NCBI RefSeq assembly: GCF_040802235.1
Contig: NC_133163.1
Location: forward strand, 66,196,001-66,260,000
Direction of reading: 5' to 3'
DNA length: 64,000 bases
From: Manis javanica
Taxonomy: Eukaryota > Chordata > Mammalia > Pholidota > Manidae
Within the stretch, counting starts at the first letter, position 1. Every line of letters starts with the position of its first letter. The translations under genes and the position numbers were made by a program. Positions 1-13,300 of the stretch are shown in pieces. The notes beneath the pieces are model-generated. The model saw only the letters and a program-made list of their open reading frames with translations. It was not told the origin of the DNA and did no database searches.

Positions 1-24
1 GGGAGGGCTGCCTGCTAACATTCT

Positions 25-295
25 CCAGTGGCTCCACATTGTCTGCAGGCAAAGTCCAACTCCTCCACATGGCATGAAGCCCTTCATGATCTGGCCCTTC
101 ACATCTTCCCAGTTCACCTCTGCTCAGCCCCAGCCCAGTCGAGCTTCAGCCACACTGACCTTGCCTTGGTCTGGAGGCTGACTAAACTCTTGACCTTCAA
201 GCCTTTGCACATTCCATTCTTCTGCCCTTTTTGGAAGGGCAATCCATTCCTCACCTCACCCTTCTCTCTCCATACTGGCAACTTCAAATGAAGAT
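25..295 (+). repeat. L2-like 3'-end fragment
   Basis: The text has the phrase order of mammalian L2-type 3' ends: a segment about catching a product near 'ttcatgatctggccc', then 'agccacactgacct', then 'cctttgcacattcc'. It is diverged and has no long conserved ORF. The 87-codon frame at 28-291 is a by-product. Assignment is from recalled consensus, so the subfamily is uncertain. Confidence 0.5.
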
Positions 296-3200
296 GAAAA
301 GAGTCCTCACTTTGACAAGCACTCCTAATAAACCAAAGATCATCTGGGCAATAGTCTCTTAAATGGTTAGGAAAATTTCTTCCTAATACCCAGCAATTAG
401 CTATCCCTTGAAGATGCAAACACCCTTTTCTGTGGAACTGCACATTCTACAAATTCTTTTAAAAGTTTCAGACTGCTCAATCTCAATCACATCCCAGGTA
501 GCATCAGAAAACTATATTAATTAGTTTCATTTAGGTAGCATCAGAGATTTATAGTAATTACTTGCAAAGATGACAATGAGCCGACAGCAGGTAGCAACAG
601 CTGGACTCATGTCCAAACTTAATTTTTGTATAGTCTTGTCCATTGCCATCTCTCTGCTAGACATCCAATCTCAATGTTTAATGCAGATATATGCTTTTTG
701 CATTGACTGCTTTTCCTATTCTTGATTTTTACCCTACAGCCTCTCTTGAACTTAGTGCTTTCTTTATTTAAAAAGTGGTAAATAAAATATGAGCCTGGTT
801 TTAACTTTTAAAGCATGAGGTAGTTCCATAAATAGAAGAGTGGACAGCTGTTAATCAATTAATCTTGATTCATGGCTTTGCAACTCATACCTGGATCAGA
901 GACTGACAGTAAATTTTAAGAAACCAGAAGCTCTGATTTCTTTCCTTGGCCTGAGAAAAATTCACCTCTTTGGCTCATTTTCTTCCTTCCATAAAGACAG
1001 TATGGGAGCGGGGGGAGGCTTTAGGGGACTGAAGTGGCTACCCTTGTGTGTTTACTCATCTGCCCAAACCATTCTTCAAGTTCTCCCTTGCAACACAGAC
1101 ACTGGCACCATTAACCAGTCACACCAATGAGTCTTCCACAGTCTGCCCGTCTTTTCACAATTAAGCAAGCTGAAGCCCTTGGTTGCGGAAATCAAGTATG
1201 ATTCCTATCTTCCTTAAACCAAATGCTCTCCTTCCTTAATAAACTTCTTGTTCACTGTGAAATTGAAAACACAGCCTTTTCCTGATGACCAGATGGCCCA
1301 GCAAATTTAATCACTTCAAGCATTCCACACTTCCTCTCTACTACCCTCCCTGGCGGGGAAATCAGAGGCAAACTCGTTATTCCTCCCAGATGCTAACATC
1401 TTTTGAGTGATTCTCCCAATCATTATTTTTTAAGAACCCAGAGTAATGGAGGTGGGAGAAACTAATATTTATTTAAAGCTATAAAATAAAACAAATCTTT
1501 CAGAGGATGGTAATAGTAAATAAATAAAATCAAAATTATATTCTTCATCAATATTTAATTCAACAAGGATGCCACTTACTTTTACCCTAAGTTATCTGGT
1601 ATAGCTGTTTGAATTTAAATTTCCCCTTAAATTCACATCTAGTATTCCAGTGAGTAAAACAAGGAAATTTGGATGGATAATTGGACAATATGAATAGAAT
1701 CTTACTCACGTCAGTTGATATGCACTTAATACTGTGGACTGTTTCAGCTGATAAAAGATTATCATGATTCCTGGGTTTCTTCGGGTGTATCTTCCTTTGA
1801 CAGTCTTACCTAGGCAAATTTACTGAACTTTCCAAACCTGTTTCTTACATCCGAAAAAATGGGTGCCTTAAGTTTACCAATATGAGAAAAAAAAAAAGGG
1901 GAGGAATTTGTGTTGGTAAGGTACTTACCAGCACAGATAAATTAACTGCACAAAAGGAAATTATTCCCACAATTTGGTCTCCCATGTCATCAGGAAATCA
2001 ACTCTCTCCTCCTTCCTCAAACCAATTTTGGAGATGGTGACTAATACTTTTATTTACGGAATTGATAATTCCTTCACTTATTGCTTAAGATAATAACATG
2101 TTAAAGTTGTTATGAATTGCCAAGGAAAATTAGTTTGCAACAGAGCTGTGAAACGAGACCACAGCTGAAACAACAGCGCCTGTTTTGCCTTTGGAAGATA
2201 TGTTCTTAGAAAACGTGCAAGCAAGTCACATACACACTTGCTTCTAACAGCTCAGGACACTAAAGCATTCTAAAGGTGGCAATAAAACCATCATTCAGGA
2301 ATAAAAGTGGATTATACAGGTTCCAGCCTAAACATACAGTGGCATCCTGGCCATTCTTCCAACACTTCATTTTATGAACAAGCAACTTGACTAAGTAACT
2401 CCTGGGTCTTATTCTTTCCTCACAGGAAATGATTATTGTGAATCTTCATTTTTTTATAGTCACTGTAAAATGTAATTAATTGGAAGCCTTAGATAGACTA
2501 AGAAAACCTTGTTTATATGAAAATTCCTCCCTAGAAAGGATAAGAAATATCAGTGATTCAACAGAGAACAATTATTTTCTAATTCAAGACAGTAAAACTT
2601 TCTCTCTTCATCATAAAAAGCAATAAACTAGTACAAGATTTGGATATTTTTGTTTATTGATTTTGTGTACACTATTCATAAAATTTGGTTAGCTTAGAGG
2701 TGGACTAATGTTAGCTGTTTCAAACAACAATCTGAATGCTAATTAAAGGGTAAGGAGACAGATTCAGAAAAAAGTTTTTGTACCCTTCCACAAACACATC
2801 AAGCCTGGAATTTGAACTAGAAGGTCACAGAATATTTACTTTAAAACTTTCTAATCAGTAAAAGAAACATTTCCTTGGTGCAAAGGAGCAAACATCACTC
2901 AACATTCCCTATAATTCTTCAGCAAGGAAAATAGGGTATAATAGGGGGAAAAAAGCACAGATTTTAGTTCCCAAAATAAACTTTATGCAATTGCAGGAAG
3001 CATTTAGATTCTTTTTTCCTCCTTTTGCAGGAAAATGAAACAATCTCTGGGACACAGGAAATAACACAAGTTTTAGAAAATCTCTGTTGTATGAGAGAAA
3101 AAACTTCAAGTGCATCTCTTCTGAGTCCCATAAATGACATAAAGGACAACAGATGTTTAAAGAGTCAGATACTTCAACAAGAAGTAACTGATTTGTACTA

Positions 3201-4480
3201 GTGACAGCGATGACTCCATCCAAGGTTCAGGACAACAGGACAGCAGAGGGTCACACGCACAACACTGCAATCAATATGTTTGTAAGCAACAAGCGCCTGG
3301 CCTCATTTTGGCAAATGGAGCAACTTCAACTTCAAGAAGAGTAACGGTGGCAATGAGGGGGGCAAGAAGAAAAGGTGGCTAGGAATATTTTATTTAAATT
3401 GCCAGCAGATTGTACTAAAAATTAGTAGAAGTATGGGCATGTATAATTGGTGGGACAATTTAAGAAAAATCAACAGTTCATTACTATGGATACAATATTA
3501 CACATATGCAGAAATTCATATCATAATGAAATTGGGTAGAAGAAAAAATTCTACCATTTTCATTAAATTTAATTAGAGGTGTCATAAGAATAAATCCAAT
3601 TGTATCTATTTTCAGCCTTAAAAGTACTTTTTCTTAGAATATCCAGTTAGGGGTGTATTTTTAGCATTGCTACAGAGGGCACATTAGTAGGCAAACATTT
3701 TTATGATCCCACCAAAGACTAATTAGTTAAGTCCTTCTCAGGATAAAGGTCAGAAAATAGTTTATGTACATTATGTAAATCAGGAAGAACCTGAGATTCT
3801 GTAGGCATTTCTCCCTTGTGACTTTAATGCTAAAGGAGATTCCACAAAACTTCTGACGACCATCAGTGCTATGACATTCCACGACCACTCCTCGAAATTA
3901 ACAGGTCACAACTAGGATAATAAAATAATTAGTTAGAATGGCCTGTTTAATCAATTTACAGTGTCAAAATACATATTTCACTTCGTTATGCTTTTCCGCT
4001 TATAATCCCACTGCCATCATCCTTCCCCAGTCCTGGGTCCCTATGGCTGTATTCCTGTGATGGTTTTCCATCTTGTCTCCCTGTTTTCCCTGATTTTGTT
4101 ACTGAATGCCCCTCCCTCACACCCCACCCTATCACTGTCTCCATCTCATTTCCTACATGTGGCTGAAACAACCCTTAAGAATATGGCTTCCATAAGTCAC
4201 TTCCAGAGTCAAGAATTTTTGAGGGCCAGTTTCTTGGTAAAGTTACAGAGATAGTTGACACATGCACAAACAAATATGTGTGTGAGTGTGTGTTAATGCA
4301 CATAGTAGCATTATACACACACTTCTTTTAACAATATAACCCAGTGGTCATTTCATTTCAGAACATATGGAACTGCTTTATTTTATAATGGCTACAATAT
4401 ATTCCATGAAACAGATGTTCCACAATTTATTTAACAAGCCTCTGTGGCAGGAAAATGAGCAGCTGAGTGAGTAGGAGGAA
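296..4480. other. intergenic, no gene seen
   Basis: AT-rich unique-looking DNA with short unconserved frames only. I see no exon-like frames flanked by splice sites, no tRNA-like fold and no recognisable young repeat. If NUBPL on the minus strand is the nearest gene, this lies more than 30 kb beyond its 3' end. Confidence 0.6.
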
Positions 4481-4484
4481 ATAC

Positions 4485-5890
4485 CTTTCTCCAAATAATA
4501 TTTTTAAGGTTATATTTCATACAAATATGTACAAGTGAGTTAAGAAACAAAATACCAATGACTCCATCTACTCTCCCAACTTAAAAAAATAAAAAGCTAG
4601 TGTACTAATAGCATATTTACATTTGTGTTCCTTTCCTGCCTCATCCTCATCTGCCACCCTAGAAGTAACTCTTACATGATTTTAATGTTTATCATTCCCT
4701 TCACTTTTAAGAAAACTTGATCACATATGTATATATAGCTAAATTATGTATTAGTTGATTTTGCTCATTTTTAAACTTATGAAGACTTGCATAACTTGAC
4801 ACTTTGACCCATTATGATTCTAAGATACATCCATTTAAAAAAAAATAGCTGTAGTTCATTATCATTGCTGCATAATATTCTACAGTGTGACTATACTACA
4901 GTGAATTTATCTGTTGTTATCAAACATTGAGTTATTTCAGATTTTTGCTACTCTAAATAGTGCTATGAACATTCTTGTATGTGTCTTCAATTGTGAATGT
5001 GCATGAAATCCTCTAGGAAATACCCAGTACAGAGTAGTAAGTTATGTGACTATGATATTGTAACAAAATGTTCTCCAATTGGTTGCTTACCATTTTGCTG
5101 CAATGCCTAAGATGCATCCCTTCCAATATTTGGTTTTTAAGACATCTTAATGTTTACAGTCCAGTGGGCATAAAGTGGAATTTCATTGGTTTTGATTTGC
5201 ATTTTCCTCATTAAGACTGGGATTGAGCTTCTTCCCTTATGTTTATTGGCCATTCATGTTTTCTCTCCAGTTAAATGCCTATTTAACTGCTTTCAATTAA
5301 GTTATCCTTCTTTTCCTTATTGATCTATTCATAGGAGATCTTGTTGCAATGTTCTCTCAGTTTGTGGCTTATCTATATGATGTCTTTTACTAAAGAGACA
5401 CTTTCCATATGATGTCTTTTACTAAAGAGACATTCTTAATTTTAATGTAGTCCAATTTATCAATCTTTTATAAGTAGTGTCATTTATATCTTAGAGATTC
5501 TTCTCTCCTAAGGTTTCAAAAGTCCCACATTTTCTTCAAATTTTTACCTTTCAAGTTTATTTTTATATGTCATGACGGAGGGATCTGTTCTTTTCCGTAT
5601 GTATAACCAGCTCTCCCAACACTGGTTCCCCAGTAATCTGCAATATCCATTTTGTCAAAAGTGTTCAAATATGTACAGACTGTTTCCAGGCTATTTTGTC
5701 AATATTTCATCCCTGTGTTAACACCAAACTGCCTGAATTACTAATAAATTCACATTAAGTCTTGATATCTGATAGGGCAAGCTGATTTCTTCCTCCTCTT
5801 TTTATTTTTCTTCTTCAGGAGTTTCTCAGCTATTCCTGGATCTTTGCTCACCATATAAATATTTAAATCAGTTTATTAGGTTTTATTAGA
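4485..5890 (-). repeat. old L1 (L1M-type) 3' end, antisense
   Basis: Read on the plus strand this is the reverse of an L1 ORF2 C-terminus and 3' UTR. Recognisable stretches include 'ctactctaaatagtgctatg', 'gcattttcctcattaagac' and 'ttaattttaatgtagtccaa'. Many indels show it is ancient. A 32-bp stretch is duplicated in tandem near 5375-5438. Confidence 0.8.
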
Positions 5891-5984
5891 AGGGAGAATT
5901 ATTCTTCCTGGAATGCCTTTTTGTACCTTTAAAATTTTGTGTAGAAGGCATGTACTATAAATAAAAAATAATTTTAAAAAATAG

Positions 5985-6330
5985 GCCTGCCCATTGTGTC
6001 AAGGTCAACTGCACTTCATGTCATTCAAGGCCCTCTGTAATCTGATCAGGTTTTTCTATCCTATTATCTATTACTTCCAAATATGAAACTGTATCTCTAT
6101 GTAGGCTGTTATTCCCAAACCTCCCCCATATGTACCATATTCAACACACTTACACCCCTCATTTCTTTGCTCATATTATTTCCTGATAGTCAATCACCTA
6201 TTTTTCAAACCTGATTCTCGATCTTCTTTCTTCAATCCATTTCCTTAAAATACTAATGCGCTTAAAGTCAGAGTTTGGCTATTATTAAATTTTACTTTAT
6301 TTGTGATTGTTTTATGTCCTCAAATAAAGC
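5985..6330 (+). repeat. possible L2-like fragment
   Basis: A pyrimidine-rich run with 'caaggccctctgtaatctgatca' order resembles the L2 3' region more weakly than the copy at the window start. Low-identity assignment. Confidence 0.35.
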
Positions 6331-7524
6331 ATGAGCTTCCTAGGGGCAAGTATGGGCTGAAAAAGAGTTGAGGAAATATTTCTAATTGGTTCTTTTCAAT
6401 GTTAAATGGATTTTTAGACCCCTTCCTGTTGTCAACCTTTGGGTCCAGTCACAATAAGGCCTTTTAGTTTGGATATGTTCACTTTCATTTGTACTTGATC
6501 TAGGTGAGTAACTATGATTACTGGTGGGCTACAAAAGAAAGCCAGTGCTTAATGGAATTTATTTGCAAAGGACTTTTACAACATAATTTGAAAATACCTT
6601 CATCAGCAAAGATAGCCTAATAACATGCTGTCATGGTGGTGTACAATGTATCTGTATAGTTCTCCATCTGAAGAAATGATAAAGAAACAACTGCATGAAC
6701 CATAATTAAATCCATTAGGCACAATGTGAGAAATAATGTTTAAATAACAATTGAACAGCTGCAACACTCATATTCTTTAAGATGTTTTTTCAGTGCTTAA
6801 AACAGATATAGTTGAAGGTAATTTATTGTTCCTACCTTATTTCTCAATTAAAATCATAAAAAATAAAAATGATTATTCCTTGATATATTCAAACTGTAAA
6901 AGACAACTGGCCCAAAGTAATCTGCAGTATAAAAAAAATGCATAGGATATAAATGGAGTTGAAACAAAAACTAAAAACTATAGAACTTTAAAATATCTAT
7001 AAAAGATTAAAAATAATAAAGAGCAGGAAAGTAGTTTGAAAAATTTTCAATTACACAACCACCTTTTGTCTTTTTTTAAAGGATATTTTTTGTATTAAAC
7101 ATCCTTTATGTATTAGCCAAGTTATCTGAACCTGACATTCCTGCAGATAAAAGTTAGCTACTTTCCAATTAATAAGTTTAAAGTGTGGTACATCTATATT
7201 TATTTCAAGGGTTTCAAAGCATTGATATGTTTTAAATTGAAGACTCGGTTTAAATGTTATTTAAATAAGGGTTTCTGATTAGGACACTGGTCTATTACCA
7301 AGTTCTATTACCACTCTACTCTTTGGAAACTTTAAGCTAAATTATTTAAAAACAGTTTTAAATGTAAAACAATTTGCTGCCCCAGATCACACAAAAAGAT
7401 GTGGCAGAAGTAAGAAATGAAAGCAAATAATTGAATTGATTATCCTTATATCAGTAGTCATGCAAACTACCACAAAGAAGAGATAATGCTCATCTAGTTT
7501 TCAATAAGGTAGCTTCAGTTCAGG
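6331..7524. other. intergenic, no gene seen
   Basis: AT-rich sequence without conserved frames or a repeat I can name. It ends where L1 ORF2 similarity begins near 7525. Confidence 0.5.
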
Positions 7525-8368
7525 GAAGGAGATAGCAAAACAGGCTTACCTCAAGAAATAAAAATAATCCCAAATAAACAGTCTAAACTCACAATTAAAG
7601 TAACTATGAAAAGAACAAATGAAACCCGAAGTTAGTAGAAGGAGGGACATAATAAAGATCACAGAAGAAATAAATAAACAAAATCAGAAACAATAAAGGA
7701 ATAGTTATAACAACACCACAGAAATACAAAGAATTCTTAAAGAATTCTATGAAAAAAATTATATGACAATAAATTGGACACACAGAAGAAACGAACTCCT
7801 AGAAAAGTACAAACTTCCAAGATTAACTCAGGAAGGAACAGAAAAATCTGACCAGACCAGTTACCAGTAACAAAATTGAATCAGTAATCAAAACAACCCC
7901 AACAAACAAAAGTCCATGACCAGAAGGCTTCACAGCTGAATTCTACCAAATGTTTCAAGAAGAGCTAATATCCATCTTTCTTAAACTATTCCACAAAGTA
8001 GAAGAGGAGGGAATACTTCTAAACTCATTATATGAGGCCAGCATCACTCTAATAACAAAACCAAAGACACTACTTAAAAAAAAAAGAATAGATCAATATC
8101 CCTGATGAACATATATAGAAAAATCCTTAAAAAAAATTACCAAACCTAATTCAAAAATACATCAAAAGTATCATCCATCATGAACAAGTGGGACTTATTC
8201 CAGGGGTGCAAGGATGGTACAATATTCATAAATCAATCAATGTGATACATGACATTAACAAAAGGAAGGATAAAAACCATATGATCATCTCAATAGATGC
8301 AGAAAAATCATTTGACAAAATTCAATACCCATTCATGATAAAAACTCTCAACAAAATGAATTTGGAGG

Positions 8369-8704
8369 TGTCAGTCCAGGGAAAAAGAAATCCTGCGGCA
8401 AAACACCTCCAAAAACCAAAATCAGTCAAGGGAGAAATAAAGTTTAAAACCCGTTTATTTCTCACAAACTGCAGTCCCAGTCCGTCTTTCTTCTCTGCTC
8501 AAGCAGCAACCACACCTCTCAGGTAAAGAGAAGCCCTCTGTTGCCCAGGTAATCACCCATAGATATGGAGATGAACTTCTCCACCCCTGAGGAAAGATGC
8601 AAATGCACTAAAGCCATACTTCTTTCCACCTCTGAACACCTTTTGATATGCAGATATACTAAAGCCAGGCGAGATATTCTGGAAATGTTACAATTTTACT
8701 CACA
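8369..8704 (-). mobile_element. solo LTR inserted in L1
   Basis: A 336-bp block interrupts L1 ORF2. It starts TG, ends CA, and is flanked by the 5-bp direct repeat GGAGG (8364-8368 and 8705-8709). Read on the minus strand it carries an AATAAA-type signal ('gaaataaacggg') about 80 bp before its end, which fits U3-R-U5 order and sets the orientation. No internal retroviral sequence remains, as expected after LTR-LTR recombination. The family is not identified. Confidence 0.75.
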
Positions 8705-8936
8705 GGAGGGTACATACCTCAACATAATAAAGGCCATATATGACAAACCCACAACTACTATTATACTCAATAAACAGCTGAAAGCTTTTCCCTTTAGGAT
8801 CAGGAATAAGACAAGGATGTCCACTCTCACTACTTTCATTAAGCATAGTACTGGAAGTTTTCTACACGGCAATCAGACAAGATAAGGAGATAAAAGGCAT
8901 CCAAATAAGTAAGGAAGAAATAAAACTGTCACTATT

Positions 8937-9505
8937 CCCCCTGTTTTGAGAGAACTGTGGATGTTTTATTGCCCTTGTCTAGTTTGGATTAACACTTAGT
9001 CTACAGGCACACACCTGATCATCTACATTTGCTCTCTTACAACACTAAACTATGTTTTCTACCTTTATCTTGCATCTACCCACCACTTCAGCATTTTATT
9101 AAAAATAATAATAATAATAATAATAAAGGGAGAAATGTGGGATTCACATATAAATCAAGTATAAAAATCAAACGAATATTCATATTTGACCTGATTGTTT
9201 ATAGTTCATAATGAGTGATCAAAACCGAAAGTTTTTGTGATGACTGCCCTTGTACTGCTCAACATGTAAGAACTTATTCACTATGTAAGAATTTGTTCAC
9301 CATGTAAGAACTTGGTCGTTATGCTTCAGAAGATTGGAGACTGACGAGAATTAGGCTGGGGGTGGATTAATGACTGTGCATTGAGCATTGACTCCCCTAT
9401 ACAGAATTTTATTGTTGTTAACAACCATTTGATCAATAAATATGAGATGCCCTCTCAAAAAAAAAAACAACATTATTAATGTGTCACTCTTAAGACATTG
9501 AAAAA
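8937..9505 (+). mobile_element. retroviral 3'-end retrocopy with 3' extension
   Basis: This is a 5'-truncated copy of the tail found at 23736-25375, in plus orientation. It starts in the env-LTR spacer, runs through an LTR starting near 9136 ('tgtgggattcac'), and has AATAAA at 9435-9440 and an A-run at 9457-9467. After that run come 33 bp of unrelated DNA (9468-9500) and a second A-run. The whole unit is flanked by the 15-bp duplication 'aaaactgtcactatt' at 8922-8936 and 9506-9520. Those are the marks of L1-driven retroposition, not retroviral integration. Confidence 0.88.
9259..9318 (+). repeat. three ~20-bp direct repeats in LTR U3
   Basis: The motif 'catgtaagaac' and close variants recurs three times at about 20-bp spacing. 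The same array is seen in the two other tail copies (about 10725-10785 and 23880-23940, opposite strand). Position upstream of the polyadenylation signal suggests a U3 enhancer-like repeat; that function is inferred. Confidence 0.6.
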
Positions 9506-10345
9506 AAAACTGTCACTATTTGCAGGTGACATGATACTAAATATATAGAAAACCCTAAAGACTCCATGAAAAAACTACTAGAACTAAAAATTTGATTCAG
9601 CAACATTGCAGGATACAAAATTAATGAAAAAGAAATCTGTTGTGCTCCTATATACTAACAACAAGCTAGCAGAAAGAGAAATCAGGATAACAATTCTATT
9701 TATAATTGCATTAAAAATAATAAAACACCTAGGAATAAACCTAACCAAGGAGGGGAAAGAACTTTACTATGAAAATTATAAGACACTCATGAGAGAAATT
9801 AAAGAAGACACCAATAAATGGAAATCTATCCCATGCCCATGGATAGGAAGAATTAATACTGTCAAAATGGCCATCTTGTCCAAACAACTTACAGATTCAA
9901 GGCAATCCCAATTAAAATACCAATGGTATTTTTCAATGAACTAGAGCAAATAATTCTAAAATTCATATGGAACCACAAAAGACCCCCAATAGCCAAAGCA
10001 ATCCTGTGAAATAACAAAGCTGGTGGGATTACATGACTTCAGGTTCTACTACAAAGCTACAGTATCAAAACAGTACGGTACTGGCACAAGAACACACTCA
10101 TAGATCAATGGAACAGACTATAGAGAGCTCAGATACAAACCCAAGCATATATGATCAATTAATATATGATAAGGAGCCATGGATATACTATGGGGAAATG
10201 ACAGCCTCTTCAAAAACTGAGGTTGGGAAGACAGCTACATACAAGAGAATGAAACTGGATTACTGTCTAACTCCATACACAAAAGTAAACTTGAAATAGA
10301 TTAAAGACCTGAGTGTATACATAAAACCATAAAAGTCTTAGAAGA

Positions 10346-13300
10346 AAAACTATATGCTAACAAACTGGATAATCTAGAAGAAATGAACAACTTGCTAGAA
10401 AAATACAACTTTCTAAGACTGACCCAGGAAGAAACAGAAAATCTGAACAGACTAATTACCAGCAATGAAATTGAATCGGTAATCAAAAAACTGCCCAAGA
10501 ACAAAATCCCTGTGCCAGATGGACTCACCACTGAATTTTTTTTTTTTTTTACAATTTACCATCTTTATTTCTCAACCATTTTTTTTTTGAGAGGGCATCT
10601 CTATATTTATTGATCATATGGTTGTTACCAACAATAAAATTCTGTATAGGGGACTCAATGCACAATCATTAATCAACCCCAAGCCTAATTCTCAACAGTC
10701 TCTAATCTTCTGAAGCATAATGAACAAATTTTTACATGGTGAACAAGTTCTTACATAGTGAGTAAGTTCTTACATGGTGAACAGCGCAAGGGCAGTCATC
10801 ACAGAAACTTTCGGTTTTGATCATGCATCATGAACTATAAACAATCAGGTCAATTATGATTATTCATTTGATTTTTATACTTGATTTATATGTGAATCCC
10901 ACATTTCTCCCTTATTATTATTATTATTTTTTAATGAAATGCTGAAGACTCACCACTGAATTTTATCAGACCTTTAAAGAAGACATAATACCCATTCTCA
11001 TTAAAGTTTTCCAAAAAATAGAAGATGAGGGAACACTTCCAAACTCTTTCTATGAAGCCAGCATTACTCTAATACCAAAACCAGGCAAAGACACCACAAA
11101 AAAAGGAAACTACAGACCAATATCCCTGATGAGTAGAGATGCAAAAATACTCAACAAAATATTAGCAGCCAAATTCAAAAATACATCAAGAGGATCATAC
11201 ACCATGATCAAGTGGGATTCATCCCAGGTGCACAAGGATGGTTTATTTGAAAATCCACCAATATTCTCCACCGACAAAAAAGGACAAAAACCACATGATC
11301 ATCTCCATAGATGCTGAAAAACCATTCGAAAAAATTCAACATCCATTCATGATAGAAACTCAACAAAATGGGTATAGAGGGTAAGTACCTCAACATAATA
11401 AAGGCCATATATGACAAACCCACACCCAACATCATACCTAACAGCGAGAAGCTGAAAGCTTTTCCTCTAAGATCAGGAACAAGACAAGGATGCCCACTCT
11501 CCCTGCTTTTATTCAACATAGTATTGGAGGCCACGGCAATTCGACAACACAAAGAAATAAAAGGCATCCAGATTTGTAAGGAAGAAGTCAAACTGTCACT
11601 ATTTGCAGATGACATGATATTGTACATAAAAAAAACCCTAAAGAATCTGCTCCAAAACTACAAGAACTAATCAGCAAAGTTGCAGGAAACAAAAATTAAT
11701 ACACAGAAATCTGTTGCATGCCCCGTATACTAACAATGAACTAGCAGAAAGAGAAATCAGGAAAACAATTACATTCACAATTGCATCAAAAAAAGAATAA
11801 AATGCCTACGAATAAACCTAGCCAAGGAAGTGAAAGACCTATACCCTGAAAACTACAAGATACTCTTAAGAGAAATTGAAGAGGACACTAATAAATGGAA
11901 ATTCATCCCATGCTATTGCGTAGAAAGATCTAATATTGTCAAAAGGACCATCCTACCTAAAGCAATCTACAGATTCAATGCAATCCCTATCAAAATACCA
12001 ACAGCATTCTTCAGTGAACTGGAACAAATAGTTCTACAATTCATATGGAACCACAAAAGACCCCAAATAGTCAAAGCAATCCTGAGAAGGAAGAATAAAG
12101 CAGGGGGGATCTTGCTTCCCAACTTCAAGCTCTATTACAAAGCCACAGTAATCAAGACAATTTGGTACTTGCACATGAACAGACCCATAGACCAGTGGAA
12201 CAGAACAGAGACCAGATATAAGCCCAAGCATATATGGTCAATTAATATATGATACAGGAGCCATGGATACAATGGGGAAATGACAGACTCTTCAACAGCT
12301 GGTGTTGGCAAAACTGGACAGCTACATGCAAGAGAATGAAACTGGATTATTGTTTAACTCCATACACAAAAGTAAACTCGAAATGGATCAAAGACCTGAA
12401 TGTAAGTTATGAAACCATAAAACTCTTGGAAGAAAATATAGGCAAAATTCTCTTGAACATAAACATGAACTTCTTCATGAACATATCTCCAAGGGCAAAG
12501 GAAACAAAATGAAAAATGAACAAGTGGGACCATCTCAAACTAAAAAGCTTCTGTACAGCAAAGGACACTATCAGTAGAACAAAAAGCATTCTACAGTATG
12601 GGGGAATATATTCATAAATGATATATCTGATAAGGGGTTGACATCTAAAATATACAAAGAGTTCACATACCTCAACAAACAAAAAGCAAATAATCCAATT
12701 AAAAAATAGGCACAGGAGCTGAACAGACACTTCTTCAAAGAAATTCAGATGGCCAACAGGCACATGAAAAGATGCTCCATATCGCTAATCATCAGAGAAA
12801 TGCAAATTAAAACCACAATGAGATATCATGTCACACCAATTAGGATGGACAACATCCAAAAGACAAACAACAACAAATGTTGGCAAGAATGTGTAGAAAG
12901 GGGAACCCTCCTACACTGTTAGTGGGAATGTAAATTAGTTCAACCATTGTGGAAAGCAATATGGAGGTTCCTCAAAAAATTCAAAATAGAATTACCATTT
13001 GACCCAGGAATTCCACTCCTAGGAATTTACCCTAAGAATGCAGGAGCCCAGTTCAAAAAAGATATATGCACCCCTGTGTTTATCACACCACTATTTACAA
13101 TAGCCAAGAAATGGAAGCAACCTAAGTGTCCATCAGTAGATGAATGGATAAAGAAGATGTGGTACATATACACAATGAAATATTATTCAGCCATAAGAAG
13201 AAAACAAATCCTACCATTTGGAGCTAGAGGGTATTGTGCTCAGTGAAATAAGTCAGGTGGAGAATGACAAGTATCAAATTATTTCACTCATCTGTGGAGT

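Larger units (their letters stand above)
7525..10345 (+). mobile_element. L1 ORF2 fragment A, interrupted
   Basis: Sense-strand L1 ORF2 sequence from the linker after the endonuclease domain ('gtagaaggagggacataata') through the reverse transcriptase to the C-terminal part near 'actccatacacaaaagtaaac'. It is broken by frameshifts and stops. Two later insertions split it: a solo LTR at 8369-8704 and a retroviral-tail retrocopy at 8937-9505. At about 10346 the text jumps back to an earlier ORF2 position, so a second L1 fragment is joined here. Confidence 0.85.

Noticed and set aside
28..291. 87-codon frame at the window start
   Set aside because: It lies in an L2-like repeat and has no conserved protein content.
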